Of a DNA stretch of 49,593 nucleotides, positions 39,802-46,026 are shown in pieces. The notes under the pieces are model-generated. The model was given only the letters and a program-made list of their open reading frames with translations. It searched no databases and was not told where the DNA came from. The position numbers and the translations under genes are program-made. This stretch comes from a virus, in the IMG/VR virus record IMGVR_UViG_3300042731_003675, positions 1 to 49,593 of that record; one strand, given 5' to 3'. Every line of letters begins with the position of its first letter. Within the stretch, counting starts at the first letter, position 1.

Positions 39802-39834
39802 CCCCCGGATCAAGCAGATATGAACTGACGGGGG
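39802..39834 (+). other. GC-rich hairpin between genes
   Basis: CCCCCG (39802..39807) pairs with CGGGGG (39829..39834), extendable by GG/TC, around a 21-nt loop. No T run follows, so it is not a standard terminator. It could slow transcription, protect a 3' end or bind a protein. It is notable against the low GC of the surroundings. Confidence 0.55.
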
Positions 39835-39866
39835 TCGGGGCAGATTAAATATAAAGGAGTAATATT

Positions 39867-40046
39867 ATGTCTGTAGAAGACAGCATTGAGAATCAGGCTC
39901 TATACGATGATTTCAGGAGGCAACTTAAGTCATCCCTTGAAGAGCGTTTATTTGACCATTGGATAGCAGGGATGGCTGGAGAATATATAGAAACGGAGGA
40001 TTGGAACAGAATCTTAACCAGTGCCTTCGAGGGGGTGACAAGATGA
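39867..40046 (+). CDS. 59-residue hypothetical protein
   Basis: The product is acidic and helical, with D-D-F-R-R-Q-L-K-S-S-L-E-E-R-L-F-D-H-W, then W-N-R-I-L-T-S-A-F. AAAGGAG precedes the ATG, and the stop overlaps the next ATG in ATGA. Size and coupling make it credible; no family is recognised. Confidence 0.65.
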   Translation: MSVEDSIENQALYDDFRRQLKSSLEERLFDHWIAGMAGEYIETEDWNRILTSAFEGVTR

Positions 40047-40270
40047 GAGGGATTAAAGTAAATGAAGAATCTTTAAAAGGTGGTAGACTATTTGTTAAGA
40101 AACCTATACCCATTCAGGCAATCCAAATTAAGGAAACTTTTTGGGTTGAATCCCCTGAGGGAAATCATCAGGGCAAAGAGGGTGATTATCTTATAAGGGG
40201 TGTAAGGGGTGAGTTAAATATCTGTGATAAAGAAATATTTGAAGAAACATATCAATTGCTAAATAGGTGA
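40043..40270 (+). CDS. PGDYG-like conserved phage protein
   Basis: This start (75 residues) is taken because it overlaps the upstream stop (ATGA). I-P-I-Q-A-I-Q-I-K-E-T-F-W-V, then G-K-E-G-D-Y-L-I-R-G-V-R-G-E-L and I-F-E-E-T-Y, are typical of a small phage family with the G-D-Y-L/G motif. Function unknown, and the fold is probably a small beta barrel. Confidence 0.78.
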   Translation: MRGIKVNEESLKGGRLFVKKPIPIQAIQIKETFWVESPEGNHQGKEGDYLIRGVRGELNICDKEIFEETYQLLNR

Positions 40271-40274
40271 CAAA

Positions 40275-40466
40275 ATGAGAGAATCATGGTTTATTAAAAC
40301 AGAAAACAGTTATATCGGATGGGATTTAACTGAGGTAAAAGACTTAAGTGAAGCCCATACATGGCCTAATAGTAAAAAGGTAAATCATGCTAAGAATATA
40401 CTTGGCTGCCTTTATTTTGGCCTTGAAATAGGCCGATATGAACCAAAGGAGATTACCAATGGATAA
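40275..40466 (+). CDS. Small hypothetical protein
   Basis: The product is 63 residues: W-F-I-K-T-E-N-S-Y-I-G-W-D-L and G-C-L-Y-F-G-L-E-I-G-R-Y. It follows the previous stop by 4 nt, and its end overlaps the start of the next gene by 8 nt. No family is recognised. Confidence 0.6.
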   Translation: MRESWFIKTENSYIGWDLTEVKDLSEAHTWPNSKKVNHAKNILGCLYFGLEIGRYEPKEITNG

Positions 40467-40875
40467 ATATATTGTCAAAAAAGAGCTTCCGTGGTTAAGA
40501 GTTGGGGCTGTTGTATGGGTTGAAAATGGATATCTCTATAAAGAGATTGATAAATTTGACGGACTTGAATATATTGGGGAGCCAATATGTTTAGGCGCTG
40601 AATGCTATAGAGCTACTCTTAATTATTTTGAGGATGGCCTGGATAACACTGAATGGTTTGAAAAAGTAAATCCCTACAAATCCTTAATAGATGATATATA
40701 CATGAAGCTGAAAGGATTACCGGAACTTATTGATATGGAAGATATTGATTGGAATGCTGATTCAGATTATCTAATAACAACCATCAAACATCTATTAGCT
40801 GATGCAAATATTTACAGCCAAATAGCAGACGATATAATTAAACAGATTGAAAACCTTTATCAGAAGGAGGAATAA
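40459..40875 (+). CDS. Hypothetical protein
   Basis: The start at 40459 (138 residues, MDKYIVKKEL) has AAGGAG 8 nt upstream and is preferred over an ATG seven codons earlier. The N-terminal domain reads like a small beta barrel (P-W-L-R-V-G-A-V-V-W-V). The C-terminal half is helical (L-L-A-D-A-N-I-Y-S-Q-I-A-D-D-I-I). It directly precedes the SSB-like gene by 2 nt, so a replication role is possible but unproven. Confidence 0.62.
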   Translation: MDKYIVKKELPWLRVGAVVWVENGYLYKEIDKFDGLEYIGEPICLGAECYRATLNYFEDGLDNTEWFEKVNPYKSLIDDIYMKLKGLPELIDMEDIDWNADSDYLITTIKHLLADANIYSQIADDIIKQIENLYQKEE

Positions 40876-40877
40876 GG

Positions 40878-41423
40878 ATGGGACAATTAAGTAACGTAGA
40901 AGTAGAGTATTCTGATTTGAAAAAGTCAGGTACGTCTAATGGTAAGAATGGCCCCTTTGAATGGAATAGGTACTCCCTTAAAATTAATGGAGAATACTAC
41001 ACCTACTTTCAGTCAGGTAAAAAACCAATTATCAAAAAGGGTGATATACTTCTTTATGTGGAATATTCTGAAAAACAAAACGGTGAATACCTGAATAAGA
41101 CCATAGAAGATTTTAAATTCGCTACTCAGGAGCCACAGACTAAGCCCACAGTAGGAGATATCCAATCGGGCAAGGTCAATGTACCCTTGAGCAATGATAT
41201 TGATCTACGGTGGAAATTTGCAAAGAATGTAATTGAATTAATGAGGATATCAAGGGAAACAGGGGAACCTCTGGCTAATCTAATAGAAGAGTGTAAGGCA
41301 GGGGTCAGTCAAATGGCATCACATCCAGAAAAACACCCTGCATGGGAAAGGCCTGTTGGGGCACCTGAAGACAGTTACCCTGAAGAATCTGCTGAGATAG
41401 ATGACTCACAAATCCCTTTTTAG
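40878..41423 (+). CDS. SSB-like single-stranded DNA-binding protein
   Basis: The product is 181 residues. The N-terminal 85 residues are a small beta domain (E-V-E-Y-S-D-L-K, Y-Y-T-Y-F-Q-S-G-K-K, G-D-I-L-L-Y-V-E-Y) consistent with an OB fold. A polar linker follows. The C-terminus, E-I-D-D-S-Q-I-P-F, is an acidic tip of the type by which SSB proteins recruit partners (consensus D-D-x-I-P-F). It is the only DNA replication or recombination factor evident in the plus block. An alternative is a phage recombination mediator with the same tail. Confidence 0.62.
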   Translation: MGQLSNVEVEYSDLKKSGTSNGKNGPFEWNRYSLKINGEYYTYFQSGKKPIIKKGDILLYVEYSEKQNGEYLNKTIEDFKFATQEPQTKPTVGDIQSGKVNVPLSNDIDLRWKFAKNVIELMRISRETGEPLANLIEECKAGVSQMASHPEKHPAWERPVGAPEDSYPEESAEIDDSQIPF

Positions 41424-41470
41424 CGAGCCTCATTAAAGAGGTATTTAACGGACATATAAAGAGGTAAAGA

Positions 41471-41644
41471 ATGGAGAGATATAAAGTAGGCCATTTAATT
41501 GATGATACTTATCAAGTAATTAAAGTAGGACGGGATTTTTCAGTCAATTATCCCGAATATGATGAGATTGAAATAATCGTGTATCAAGGCTCTTTAGCGG
41601 ATTGTAATGCGTGGCTTCAATTACATGATAAGGAGTATATATAG
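41471..41644 (+). CDS. 57-residue hypothetical protein
   Basis: The product is M-E-R-Y-K-V-G-H-L-I-D-D-T-Y-Q-V-I followed by an acidic strand-rich section and A-D-C-N-A-W-L-Q. The leader AAAGAGGTAAAGA is duplicated in front of the next gene at 41644..41653. This suggests a local duplication of the translation-start region. Unrecognised. Confidence 0.6.
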   Translation: MERYKVGHLIDDTYQVIKVGRDFSVNYPEYDEIEIIVYQGSLADCNAWLQLHDKEYI

Positions 41645-41653
41645 AGGTAAAGA

Positions 41654-42016
41654 ATGGAACTGGTTGAACTGGAAAAGATGGTGTTTGAGGATAAGCAAAC
41701 ATTAAGCATAAGAACCAAAGATCATCGTAAGGCCGTAGAAGATTTTGCACAGGCACAGCATGATTATTATATTGCTAAGGGCCGTAAAGTTATCGAGCTT
41801 CGTGCAAAAGGTGAACCTGCTACATTAATACTGGATATGGTAAAAGAAGATGCCTACATAGCTGATTTACGTCTTAAAAGGGATATTGCTAAAGGATTAA
41901 AAGACAATTATTGGAATGCAATGGAAAACATACGATCAAGCTTAAGTGCAACGCAATCCTTCATTTCTGTAGAGCGTGTCAAAATAGAAAAAGGTCTTTA
42001 TTCAGAAGGTAACTAA
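41654..42016 (+). CDS. Coiled-coil phage protein
   Basis: The product is 120 residues, entirely helical: V-E-L-E-K-M-V-F-E-D-K-Q-T-L, then V-I-E-L-R-A-K-G-E-P-A-T-L-I-L-D-M-V-K. The A-K-G-x-P-A-T-L/I and K-x-x-A-Y-I motifs are known to me from short phage proteins of unknown function. Its stop overlaps the next ATG (TAATG). Confidence 0.7.
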   Translation: MELVELEKMVFEDKQTLSIRTKDHRKAVEDFAQAQHDYYIAKGRKVIELRAKGEPATLILDMVKEDAYIADLRLKRDIAKGLKDNYWNAMENIRSSLSATQSFISVERVKIEKGLYSEGN

Positions 42017-42174
42017 TGAAAATAAAACAATCCCAAATACAAGCCATGCAGAAAGTCATAGACGCTGTTGACCGTTTCTATAGAGACTACAATGACATGA
42101 AAGACTGTGGTAAGCCTGAATGTGCTCATTGTAATTTAATAAAAGCTTATGAAGAATATTTGAAGGAGGAGTGA
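42016..42174 (+). CDS. 52-residue hypothetical protein
   Basis: The product is helical, with F-Y-R-D-Y-N-D-M-K-D-C-G-K-P-E-C-A-H-C and one C-x4-C-x2-C group that may bind zinc. It is coupled to the preceding gene by TAATG and supplies a GGAGG site for the next. Its small size leaves the function open. Confidence 0.65.
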   Translation: MKIKQSQIQAMQKVIDAVDRFYRDYNDMKDCGKPECAHCNLIKAYEEYLKEE

Positions 42175-42175
42175 G

Positions 42176-42349
42176 ATGCCACAATGTAAATACTGTAAGT
42201 TATGGTACAATCCTAGTGATCCTGAATGGATAAGATGGGAAGGACCGAGAGATAATGGATTTTGTTCTCAAGATTGTGAGCATAAAGATGAGTATTACCA
42301 AAACAAAGAGTATTATGATAAATATTGCAATGATGAAGAAGAGGACTAA
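42176..42349 (+). CDS. 57-residue Cys-containing protein
   Basis: The product is M-P-Q-C-K-Y-C-K-L-W-Y followed by G-F-C-S-Q-D-C, then a Tyr/Asp/Glu-rich acidic tail. It resembles a knuckle of the C-x2-C...C-x3-C type with an acidic tail. GGAGG lies 5 nt before the ATG; TAAATG joins it to the next gene. Function unknown. Confidence 0.68.
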   Translation: MPQCKYCKLWYNPSDPEWIRWEGPRDNGFCSQDCEHKDEYYQNKEYYDKYCNDEEED

Positions 42350-42709
42350 ATGCAATTTTCAAAGCCAGTAAAGAAAAAGAAGAAAAAGCAGGACAATAAA
42401 GACCTTTATCTTGCTGTCCATGAAAGAGACAAAGGTTGCTGTAGACTCTGTGGTGATCCGGTCCCGATCGGAAGTGTACACCATATTTACGACAAGAGTC
42501 ACAATACTATTGATGATTTAATCACGCTTGGATGGGCTAATATGTGTCGATGCCAAGGACATTTTATTTATCATCATGTTGGAATAGCCAGTTTTATTTG
42601 TTTGTACTGTGAATATAGAAATATAAGTAAAAATTCTTTTGATAAATACCCAAGGGATATAAGCTTAAAGATTACTGCACAAAAATTCATGAAGGGAATG
42701 ATAAAATGA
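42350..42709 (+). CDS. HNH-like endonuclease
   Basis: The product is 119 residues. V-H-E-R-D-K-G-C-C-R-L-C-G, then S-V-H-H-I-Y-D and later C-R-C...H-F-I-Y-H-H, fit the metal site and catalytic histidines of HNH enzymes. The N-terminal lysine run, K-K-K-K-K-K-Q, may bind DNA. It is a third HNH-type protein besides those at 25696 and 29485, which is a relatively high number for one genome. Confidence 0.65.
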   Translation: MQFSKPVKKKKKKQDNKDLYLAVHERDKGCCRLCGDPVPIGSVHHIYDKSHNTIDDLITLGWANMCRCQGHFIYHHVGIASFICLYCEYRNISKNSFDKYPRDISLKITAQKFMKGMIK

Positions 42710-42975
42710 AAAAACCAGATAATTGTTGTGATATGGGCACTTATGAATGCCAGGTTCTTATGCCAATAAAGGGAAGGGTGAAGGGCATTGATTTGTGTAT
42801 AGCTGATATTGTTGCAGCACTCAATGCCGCGAATATTACCACTGTTGCCTCTTGCTGTGGTCATGGAGAATTACTCGGAAATGTCATTCTTGAAGATGGT
42901 CGTATGATAACTATATCTGAGACAAAAAGAAATTCTGATGGTATCATTGTGCCTTTGATTTTTAAGGAGGATTAA
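42706..42975 (+). CDS. Conserved phage protein with T-V-A-S-C-C-G-H-G motif
   Basis: The product is 89 residues. C-I-A-D-I-V-A-A-L-N-A-A, then T-T-V-A-S-C-C-G-H-G, G-N-V-I-L-E-D-G-R and I-S, is a phage family I recognise, with a probable metal-binding Cys-His motif. It begins 4 nt before the end of the HNH-like gene. The biochemical role is unknown. Confidence 0.8.
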   Translation: MKKPDNCCDMGTYECQVLMPIKGRVKGIDLCIADIVAALNAANITTVASCCGHGELLGNVILEDGRMITISETKRNSDGIIVPLIFKED

Positions 42976-43016
42976 CGGCTTATAAAAACGGGGAAACATA
43001 ATGAATTGGAGGAAAA

Positions 43017-43358
43017 ATGACAAACGAAGAGTTAAATAAATATCTGGCTGAGAAGGTTATGGGATGGTATTTAGAACATGGAGTATGGAAAGACGATAAG
43101 AATCTATCTAAATACACTGGCTATAATAACATTGAATGGCATCCTCGATATTGGAAGCCCACCGAAGACAGAAACCAGATGGCAATGTGTGAAGAGAAAA
43201 TACCGGAGGAAAGATGGAAGCAATATATAGGTGCATTAGATGCCGTATGTAATCCTGATAAACTTGATTCTAAATTGGATATACTTCAAGCTTTTGGTAT
43301 TATAACAGCCTTCCCCCGCCAAAGGGCAGAGGCACTTTATAAAGCTATGGAGGAATAA
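43017..43358 (+). CDS. Phage ABA-sandwich (BC1872-like) protein
   Basis: The product is 113 residues. L-N-K-Y-L-A-E-K-V-M-G-W, then W-H-P-R-Y-W-K-P-T-E-D-R-N-Q, matches the opening of the phage ABA-sandwich / BC1872 family (M-G-W...W-x-P-T-x-D). A helical C-terminus ends in A-E-A-L-Y-K-A-M. GGAGG precedes the ATG. The family is common in phage early regions with unknown function. Confidence 0.8.
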   Translation: MTNEELNKYLAEKVMGWYLEHGVWKDDKNLSKYTGYNNIEWHPRYWKPTEDRNQMAMCEEKIPEERWKQYIGALDAVCNPDKLDSKLDILQAFGIITAFPRQRAEALYKAMEE

Positions 43359-43359
43359 A

Positions 43360-43608
43360 ATGAGAAAGATTATACTTATAGCTTTGATGATAGTAATGGT
43401 AGGATGTGGGGGCATGACATATGAAGAGATAGAAGAGGAGGCTCAATTTTGTAGAGACAATAACATGAGCAGTGATATTATTGTGAATGGTATTACAGGG
43501 AAAGTCAAAGAAGTTCGGTGTGTCCCGAAAAAGGACTTAAAAGTTAACAATCCCTCAGGCTGTTTAATTGACTCAGATGCAGATTTAAAAGGAGACTATC
43601 ATGAATGA
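43360..43608 (+). CDS. Small lipoprotein
   Basis: The product is 82 residues. The N-terminus, MRKIILIALMIVMVGC, is a lipoprotein signal peptide with the lipobox V-G-C at the end, followed by G-G-M-T-Y and an acidic exterior with more Cys. It probably sits in the outer or inner membrane. GGAGG precedes the ATG. A superinfection or surface-modifying role is possible but not demonstrated. Confidence 0.75.
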   Translation: MRKIILIALMIVMVGCGGMTYEEIEEEAQFCRDNNMSSDIIVNGITGKVKEVRCVPKKDLKVNNPSGCLIDSDADLKGDYHE

Positions 43609-43885
43609 ACAATTCGAGGAAAATTTTAATAAAATTGAAGAGCATTTTTCTAAAATTGAGGCAAGCCTTAAACGATCAAAAGGCGCGTTAGATTGTATCG
43701 GAGAAGCGTTGAAAGATATAACTGTGGTTGTATATGAAGCTTACTTACAAGAGCAAAGGAAGCCTCATAACCCGTCACTCAAGGCCGACAAGCGGGGTCC
43801 ATGCAAATTTAAACCTAAGTGTCTATTTTCTTTCGATGTTTGTGAGACAAGCGGGTGTCGGTATTACATTCCGCTTGCGCCTTAG
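43601..43885 (+). CDS. Hypothetical protein, end of the plus block
   Basis: The product is 94 residues: helical N-terminus (F-E-E-N-F-N-K-I-E-E-H-F-S-K-I-E) and a Cys-containing C-terminus, G-P-C-K-F-K-P-K-C and C-E-T-S-G-C. It overlaps the lipoprotein gene by 8 nt. Only 48 nt separate it from the converging lysis block, and I see no clear terminator there. Confidence 0.62.
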   Translation: MNEQFEENFNKIEEHFSKIEASLKRSKGALDCIGEALKDITVVVYEAYLQEQRKPHNPSLKADKRGPCKFKPKCLFSFDVCETSGCRYYIPLAP

Positions 43886-43933
43886 TTCAATTGTTATGTC
43901 TTAGGTGGTTCTTTACCGTTGCCCCTGGCTTTA

Positions 43934-44398
43934 TTAAAACTTCTCCTTTAATTCCTCAAAAGTAGCTTCGACTGTAAACTTATGATAATAGCCCCATGCT
44001 ACTCTGACAACTGGAGTCTTTATATTTCGTCTGAGCCATTTATTAAATCTGAAGGTTTGTACCCTAAATTTTTTCCATTTACTGTCAGCACTTTTCTTTT
44101 TCTCAGCAATAAGCATTTGATCTCTGCAATTTTGAGCTTCCTTGTATACAGCAGCAGCCATTTGTTTTGAAACTATCGGATCACTGTTTAACCGGCACAG
44201 ATAATCATGTATTACGCCACCACGCTTAGAAGTAGCTCGAATTAACGGTACAGACTCATAATCACAAATAAAGCCCGCAGGAATAGATATTTCGCATTTA
44301 AGCAGGTCACTGTAATAAACAAAAGGTTCATCCAGTCTTGCAAATTTGCTCCCCATTAACTCTTCAGTGATTAATTTTGATCTGAATTTGGATGTCAT
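43934..44398 (-). CDS. DUF1353-family protein
   Basis: The product is 154 residues. Y-Y-S-D-L-L, then I-S-I-P-A-G-F-I-C-D-Y-E-S-V-P and V-I-H-D-Y-L-C, are the I-P-x-G-F-x-x-D-x-x-S-V-P...H-D-x-L motifs of DUF1353. That family is frequent near phage lysis genes and its activity is unsettled. A basic C-terminal part follows. It is the last gene of the late block and lies 1 nt from the cationic peptide gene. Confidence 0.8.
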   Translation of the reverse strand: MTSKFRSKLITEELMGSKFARLDEPFVYYSDLLKCEISIPAGFICDYESVPLIRATSKRGGVIHDYLCRLNSDPIVSKQMAAAVYKEAQNCRDQMLIAEKKKSADSKWKKFRVQTFRFNKWLRRNIKTPVVRVAWGYYHKFTVEATFEELKEKF

Positions 44399-44399
44399 T

Positions 44400-44504
44400 T
44401 TATTTGCTCCTTTTCAGAAAATGCTTTATCTTCCCGGCCACCTTTGCAACTTTCTCACGGTGTTTCCATAAAGCCTTACATATGGTTAATATTTTCAACC
44501 ACAT
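44400..44504 (-). CDS. 34-residue strongly cationic amphipathic peptide in the lysis cassette
   Basis: The product is MWLKILTICKALWKHREKVA followed by K-V-A-G-K-I-K-H-F-L-K-R-S-K. It contains 11 Lys/Arg and one Glu, so the net charge is about +10, and hydrophobic residues recur every 3-4 positions, as in membrane-active helices. There is no uninterrupted span. AGGCTGA is a weak site upstream. It lies between a lipoprotein and the DUF1353 gene. Size, charge and position recall the disruptin class of lysis peptides (phage phiKT gp28); sequence relation is not established. Confidence 0.6.
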   Translation of the reverse strand: MWLKILTICKALWKHREKVAKVAGKIKHFLKRSK

Positions 44505-44505
44505 T

Positions 44506-44910
44506 TCAGCCTCCCAAGGCCCCTTTAAATGTTTTGATAAGCGAAATGGCTGTTCTTAATGACCCTCTGTCTAGTTTAATCTTGCCAGTATCCACGTCAA
44601 TATAGAACATATTTTTCACAGCTAAAGCAGCAACCGGATTTATCTTTTCTGCTATGAGAGCATTTAAACCGTCGTTAATGTATGCTTCTATTACTTCATT
44701 ATTGGTCTCAGACAGTATTTTGTCGCATTCAGCAATATACCTTTTTACATCCCCTGGGTGGTTTTTCCTTATATGTCTGGCAAGGTCCATGACAGCATAA
44801 CTGCCTGCTGATTCAATCATGGAATCAGTTACTATCTGTTTGGTTCTTACATCTAAAACACATCCTGACATTAAAACTAAAGCCATTAAAATCATTGTTA
44901 TTTTTTTCAT
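44506..44910 (-). CDS. Phage lipoprotein of the lysis cassette
   Basis: The product is 134 residues. The signal M-K-K-I-T-M-I-L-M-A-L-V-L-M-S-G-C with the lipobox M-S-G-C is immediately followed by a mature helical domain (A-V-M-D-L-A-R-H-I-R, then A-L-N-A-L-I-A-E-K). It could be an outer-membrane spanin-type component, although it is longer than typical outer spanins. GGAG lies 8 nt before the ATG. Confidence 0.72.
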   Translation of the reverse strand: MKKITMILMALVLMSGCVLDVRTKQIVTDSMIESAGSYAVMDLARHIRKNHPGDVKRYIAECDKILSETNNEVIEAYINDGLNALIAEKINPVAALAVKNMFYIDVDTGKIKLDRGSLRTAISLIKTFKGALGG

Positions 44911-44992
44911 TTCTTCTCCTTTAAAGTGTTTTCTTTGCTATTATCTTCCAATAATTAATCTTTCTTCTAAGCATAGGTGCACATCTTGTTAT

Positions 44993-45376
44993 CTAACCAT
45001 CTGACTCCTTTTTTTGTGGAAGCCGGTTATATACTGTACGGGGATGCACCTGTATATGAAAATGAATTCCCTTGCCAACATCATGTAATGTAGCCACTTT
45101 CTTCTCAGGACGTTTAGGGTCGTATGCCCAATTCATATTAATGTCATCACATACAGCTTTGGGGTCTTTAAATACCCATGACCTTAAGTCAAATGCACGC
45201 AAAGGTATTGCACCATGAACACCTTTATCTTGCCATCTGAATGCTGATGTTATTACTATTTGGCCTGTGTGGTGTCTGACTCTGAGCCATTTAAGGAGAG
45301 CTATTAGCGTAGGATGCCATGAAACAGTTAGCATCTTTTCCAATACATTGAGATTTTTGAATCCTATCTCAGACAT
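44993..45376 (-). CDS. Endolysin candidate, peptidase M15-like
   Basis: The product is 127 residues. I-T-S-A-F-R, then K-G-V-H-G...L-R-A-F-D-L-R (His54, Asp63) and I-H-F-H-I-Q-V-H (His105/His107), form the zinc-ligand arrangement of M15 (VanY/L-alanyl-D-glutamate) peptidases. This suggests peptide cleavage in peptidoglycan. It has no signal peptide, so access to the wall needs a holin. Its GGAGG can pair with CCTCT just upstream, and a structured leader of about 280 nt precedes it. Confidence 0.75.
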   Translation of the reverse strand: MSEIGFKNLNVLEKMLTVSWHPTLIALLKWLRVRHHTGQIVITSAFRWQDKGVHGAIPLRAFDLRSWVFKDPKAVCDDINMNWAYDPKRPEKKVATLHDVGKGIHFHIQVHPRTVYNRLPQKKESDG

Positions 45377-45657
45377 TGTTTACCTCCTATTAAGAGGAAC
45401 GGTATTGATTCCATGTATGATTTTAAGAGGGCTTTTACACTCATCAGGAGCAACCTCACCTAAGTTTGCGGATTCAAGTCCTACTGACCTCCACGCCAGT
45501 TTGCTTAGGCACTGTCTCCCTTACATGGTAGGGTTTTGGCATCTTTGTCATTCAATCAACACCTGCTTTCAAAAGCCCTTGTCGGGCGGGTGAATCCTAC
45601 TTGCTAGGTTACCTAGTTTCAGATTCGATAAAACCGTAACTCAGTGGCCTGCCAAGC
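45377..45657 (-). ncRNA. Structured leader RNA upstream of the endolysin
   Basis: The whole 281-nt interval lacks a gene. On the minus strand TTGCTT near its start pairs with AAGCAA at 45505..45510, about 150 nt away. Local hairpins include CTAGG/CCTAG (45604..45616), GCCC/GGGC and CCCT/AGGG. A competing pair, CCTAAG/CTTAGG, uses the same region, as expected for a switch. At the end CCTCT can pair with the endolysin GGAGG (45383..45387). A regulatory RNA timing lysis is inferred; it is not a riboswitch class I recognise. An in-trans role is an alternative. Confidence 0.55.
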
Positions 45658-45663
45658 AATAAT

Positions 45664-45692
45664 ACTATACTCTTTTCAGGCTGAAATTGCAA
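45664..45692 (-). promoter_or_regulatory. Promoter of the CTTGCAATTT class (P3) for the endolysin leader
   Basis: On the minus strand TTGCAA (45687..45692), 17-nt spacer, TATAGT (45664..45669). The -35 is in AACTTGCAATTT. It lies only 6 nt downstream of the coiled-coil gene and would start the structured leader near 45657, giving the endolysin a promoter separate from the long late operon. Confidence 0.72.
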
Positions 45693-45697
45693 GTTAT

Positions 45698-46018
45698 TTA
45701 TTCAATCTTGTCGGCAAGCTTTTCAATTTTTTCTGCAAGTTCACCCTGTCTTTTATTGTTCTGTTTGGTTCGTTCATTTGTTACTTTTAATTCACCAACA
45801 AGCTCTTTCATGGATAAGGCTATAACTTGTATATCATCCGAGTTTTTTTTACGTTCTTTTTTGGCGTCACATTGCTCTTTTTCTATTTGATCTATTGCCT
45901 TCGCATTATCTCTGGCCAATAAAACGCTACCAGCCGTAAATGTCAACATAGCTCCAATTACAAGTGTCATAATGCCTCTAGGATTAATCCATTTCGCTAT
46001 TCCGTTCTCTTTTGTCAT
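45698..46018 (-). CDS. Single-span membrane protein with coiled coil (holin or inner-spanin candidate)
   Basis: The product is 106 residues: one hydrophobic span (T-L-V-I-G-A-M-L-T-F-T-A-G-S-V-L-L, about residues 18-34) and a long charged coiled coil, M-K-E-L-V-G-E-L-K-V-T-N-E-R-T-K to the end. This is the topology of inner-membrane spanins and of some phage holins. No partner with a clear outer-spanin motif was found, apart from the lipoprotein at 44506. It is expressed from the late operon, ahead of promoter P3. Confidence 0.65.
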   Translation of the reverse strand: MTKENGIAKWINPRGIMTLVIGAMLTFTAGSVLLARDNAKAIDQIEKEQCDAKKERKKNSDDIQVIALSMKELVGELKVTNERTKQNNKRQGELAEKIEKLADKIE

Positions 46019-46026
46019 AATCTCTC

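Noticed and set aside
45377-45657. Hammerhead ribozyme suggested by CTGATGAG in the endolysin leader
   Set aside because: The GAAA core and a cleavage triplet at proper distance are missing, so the catalytic fold cannot form as far as can be seen.
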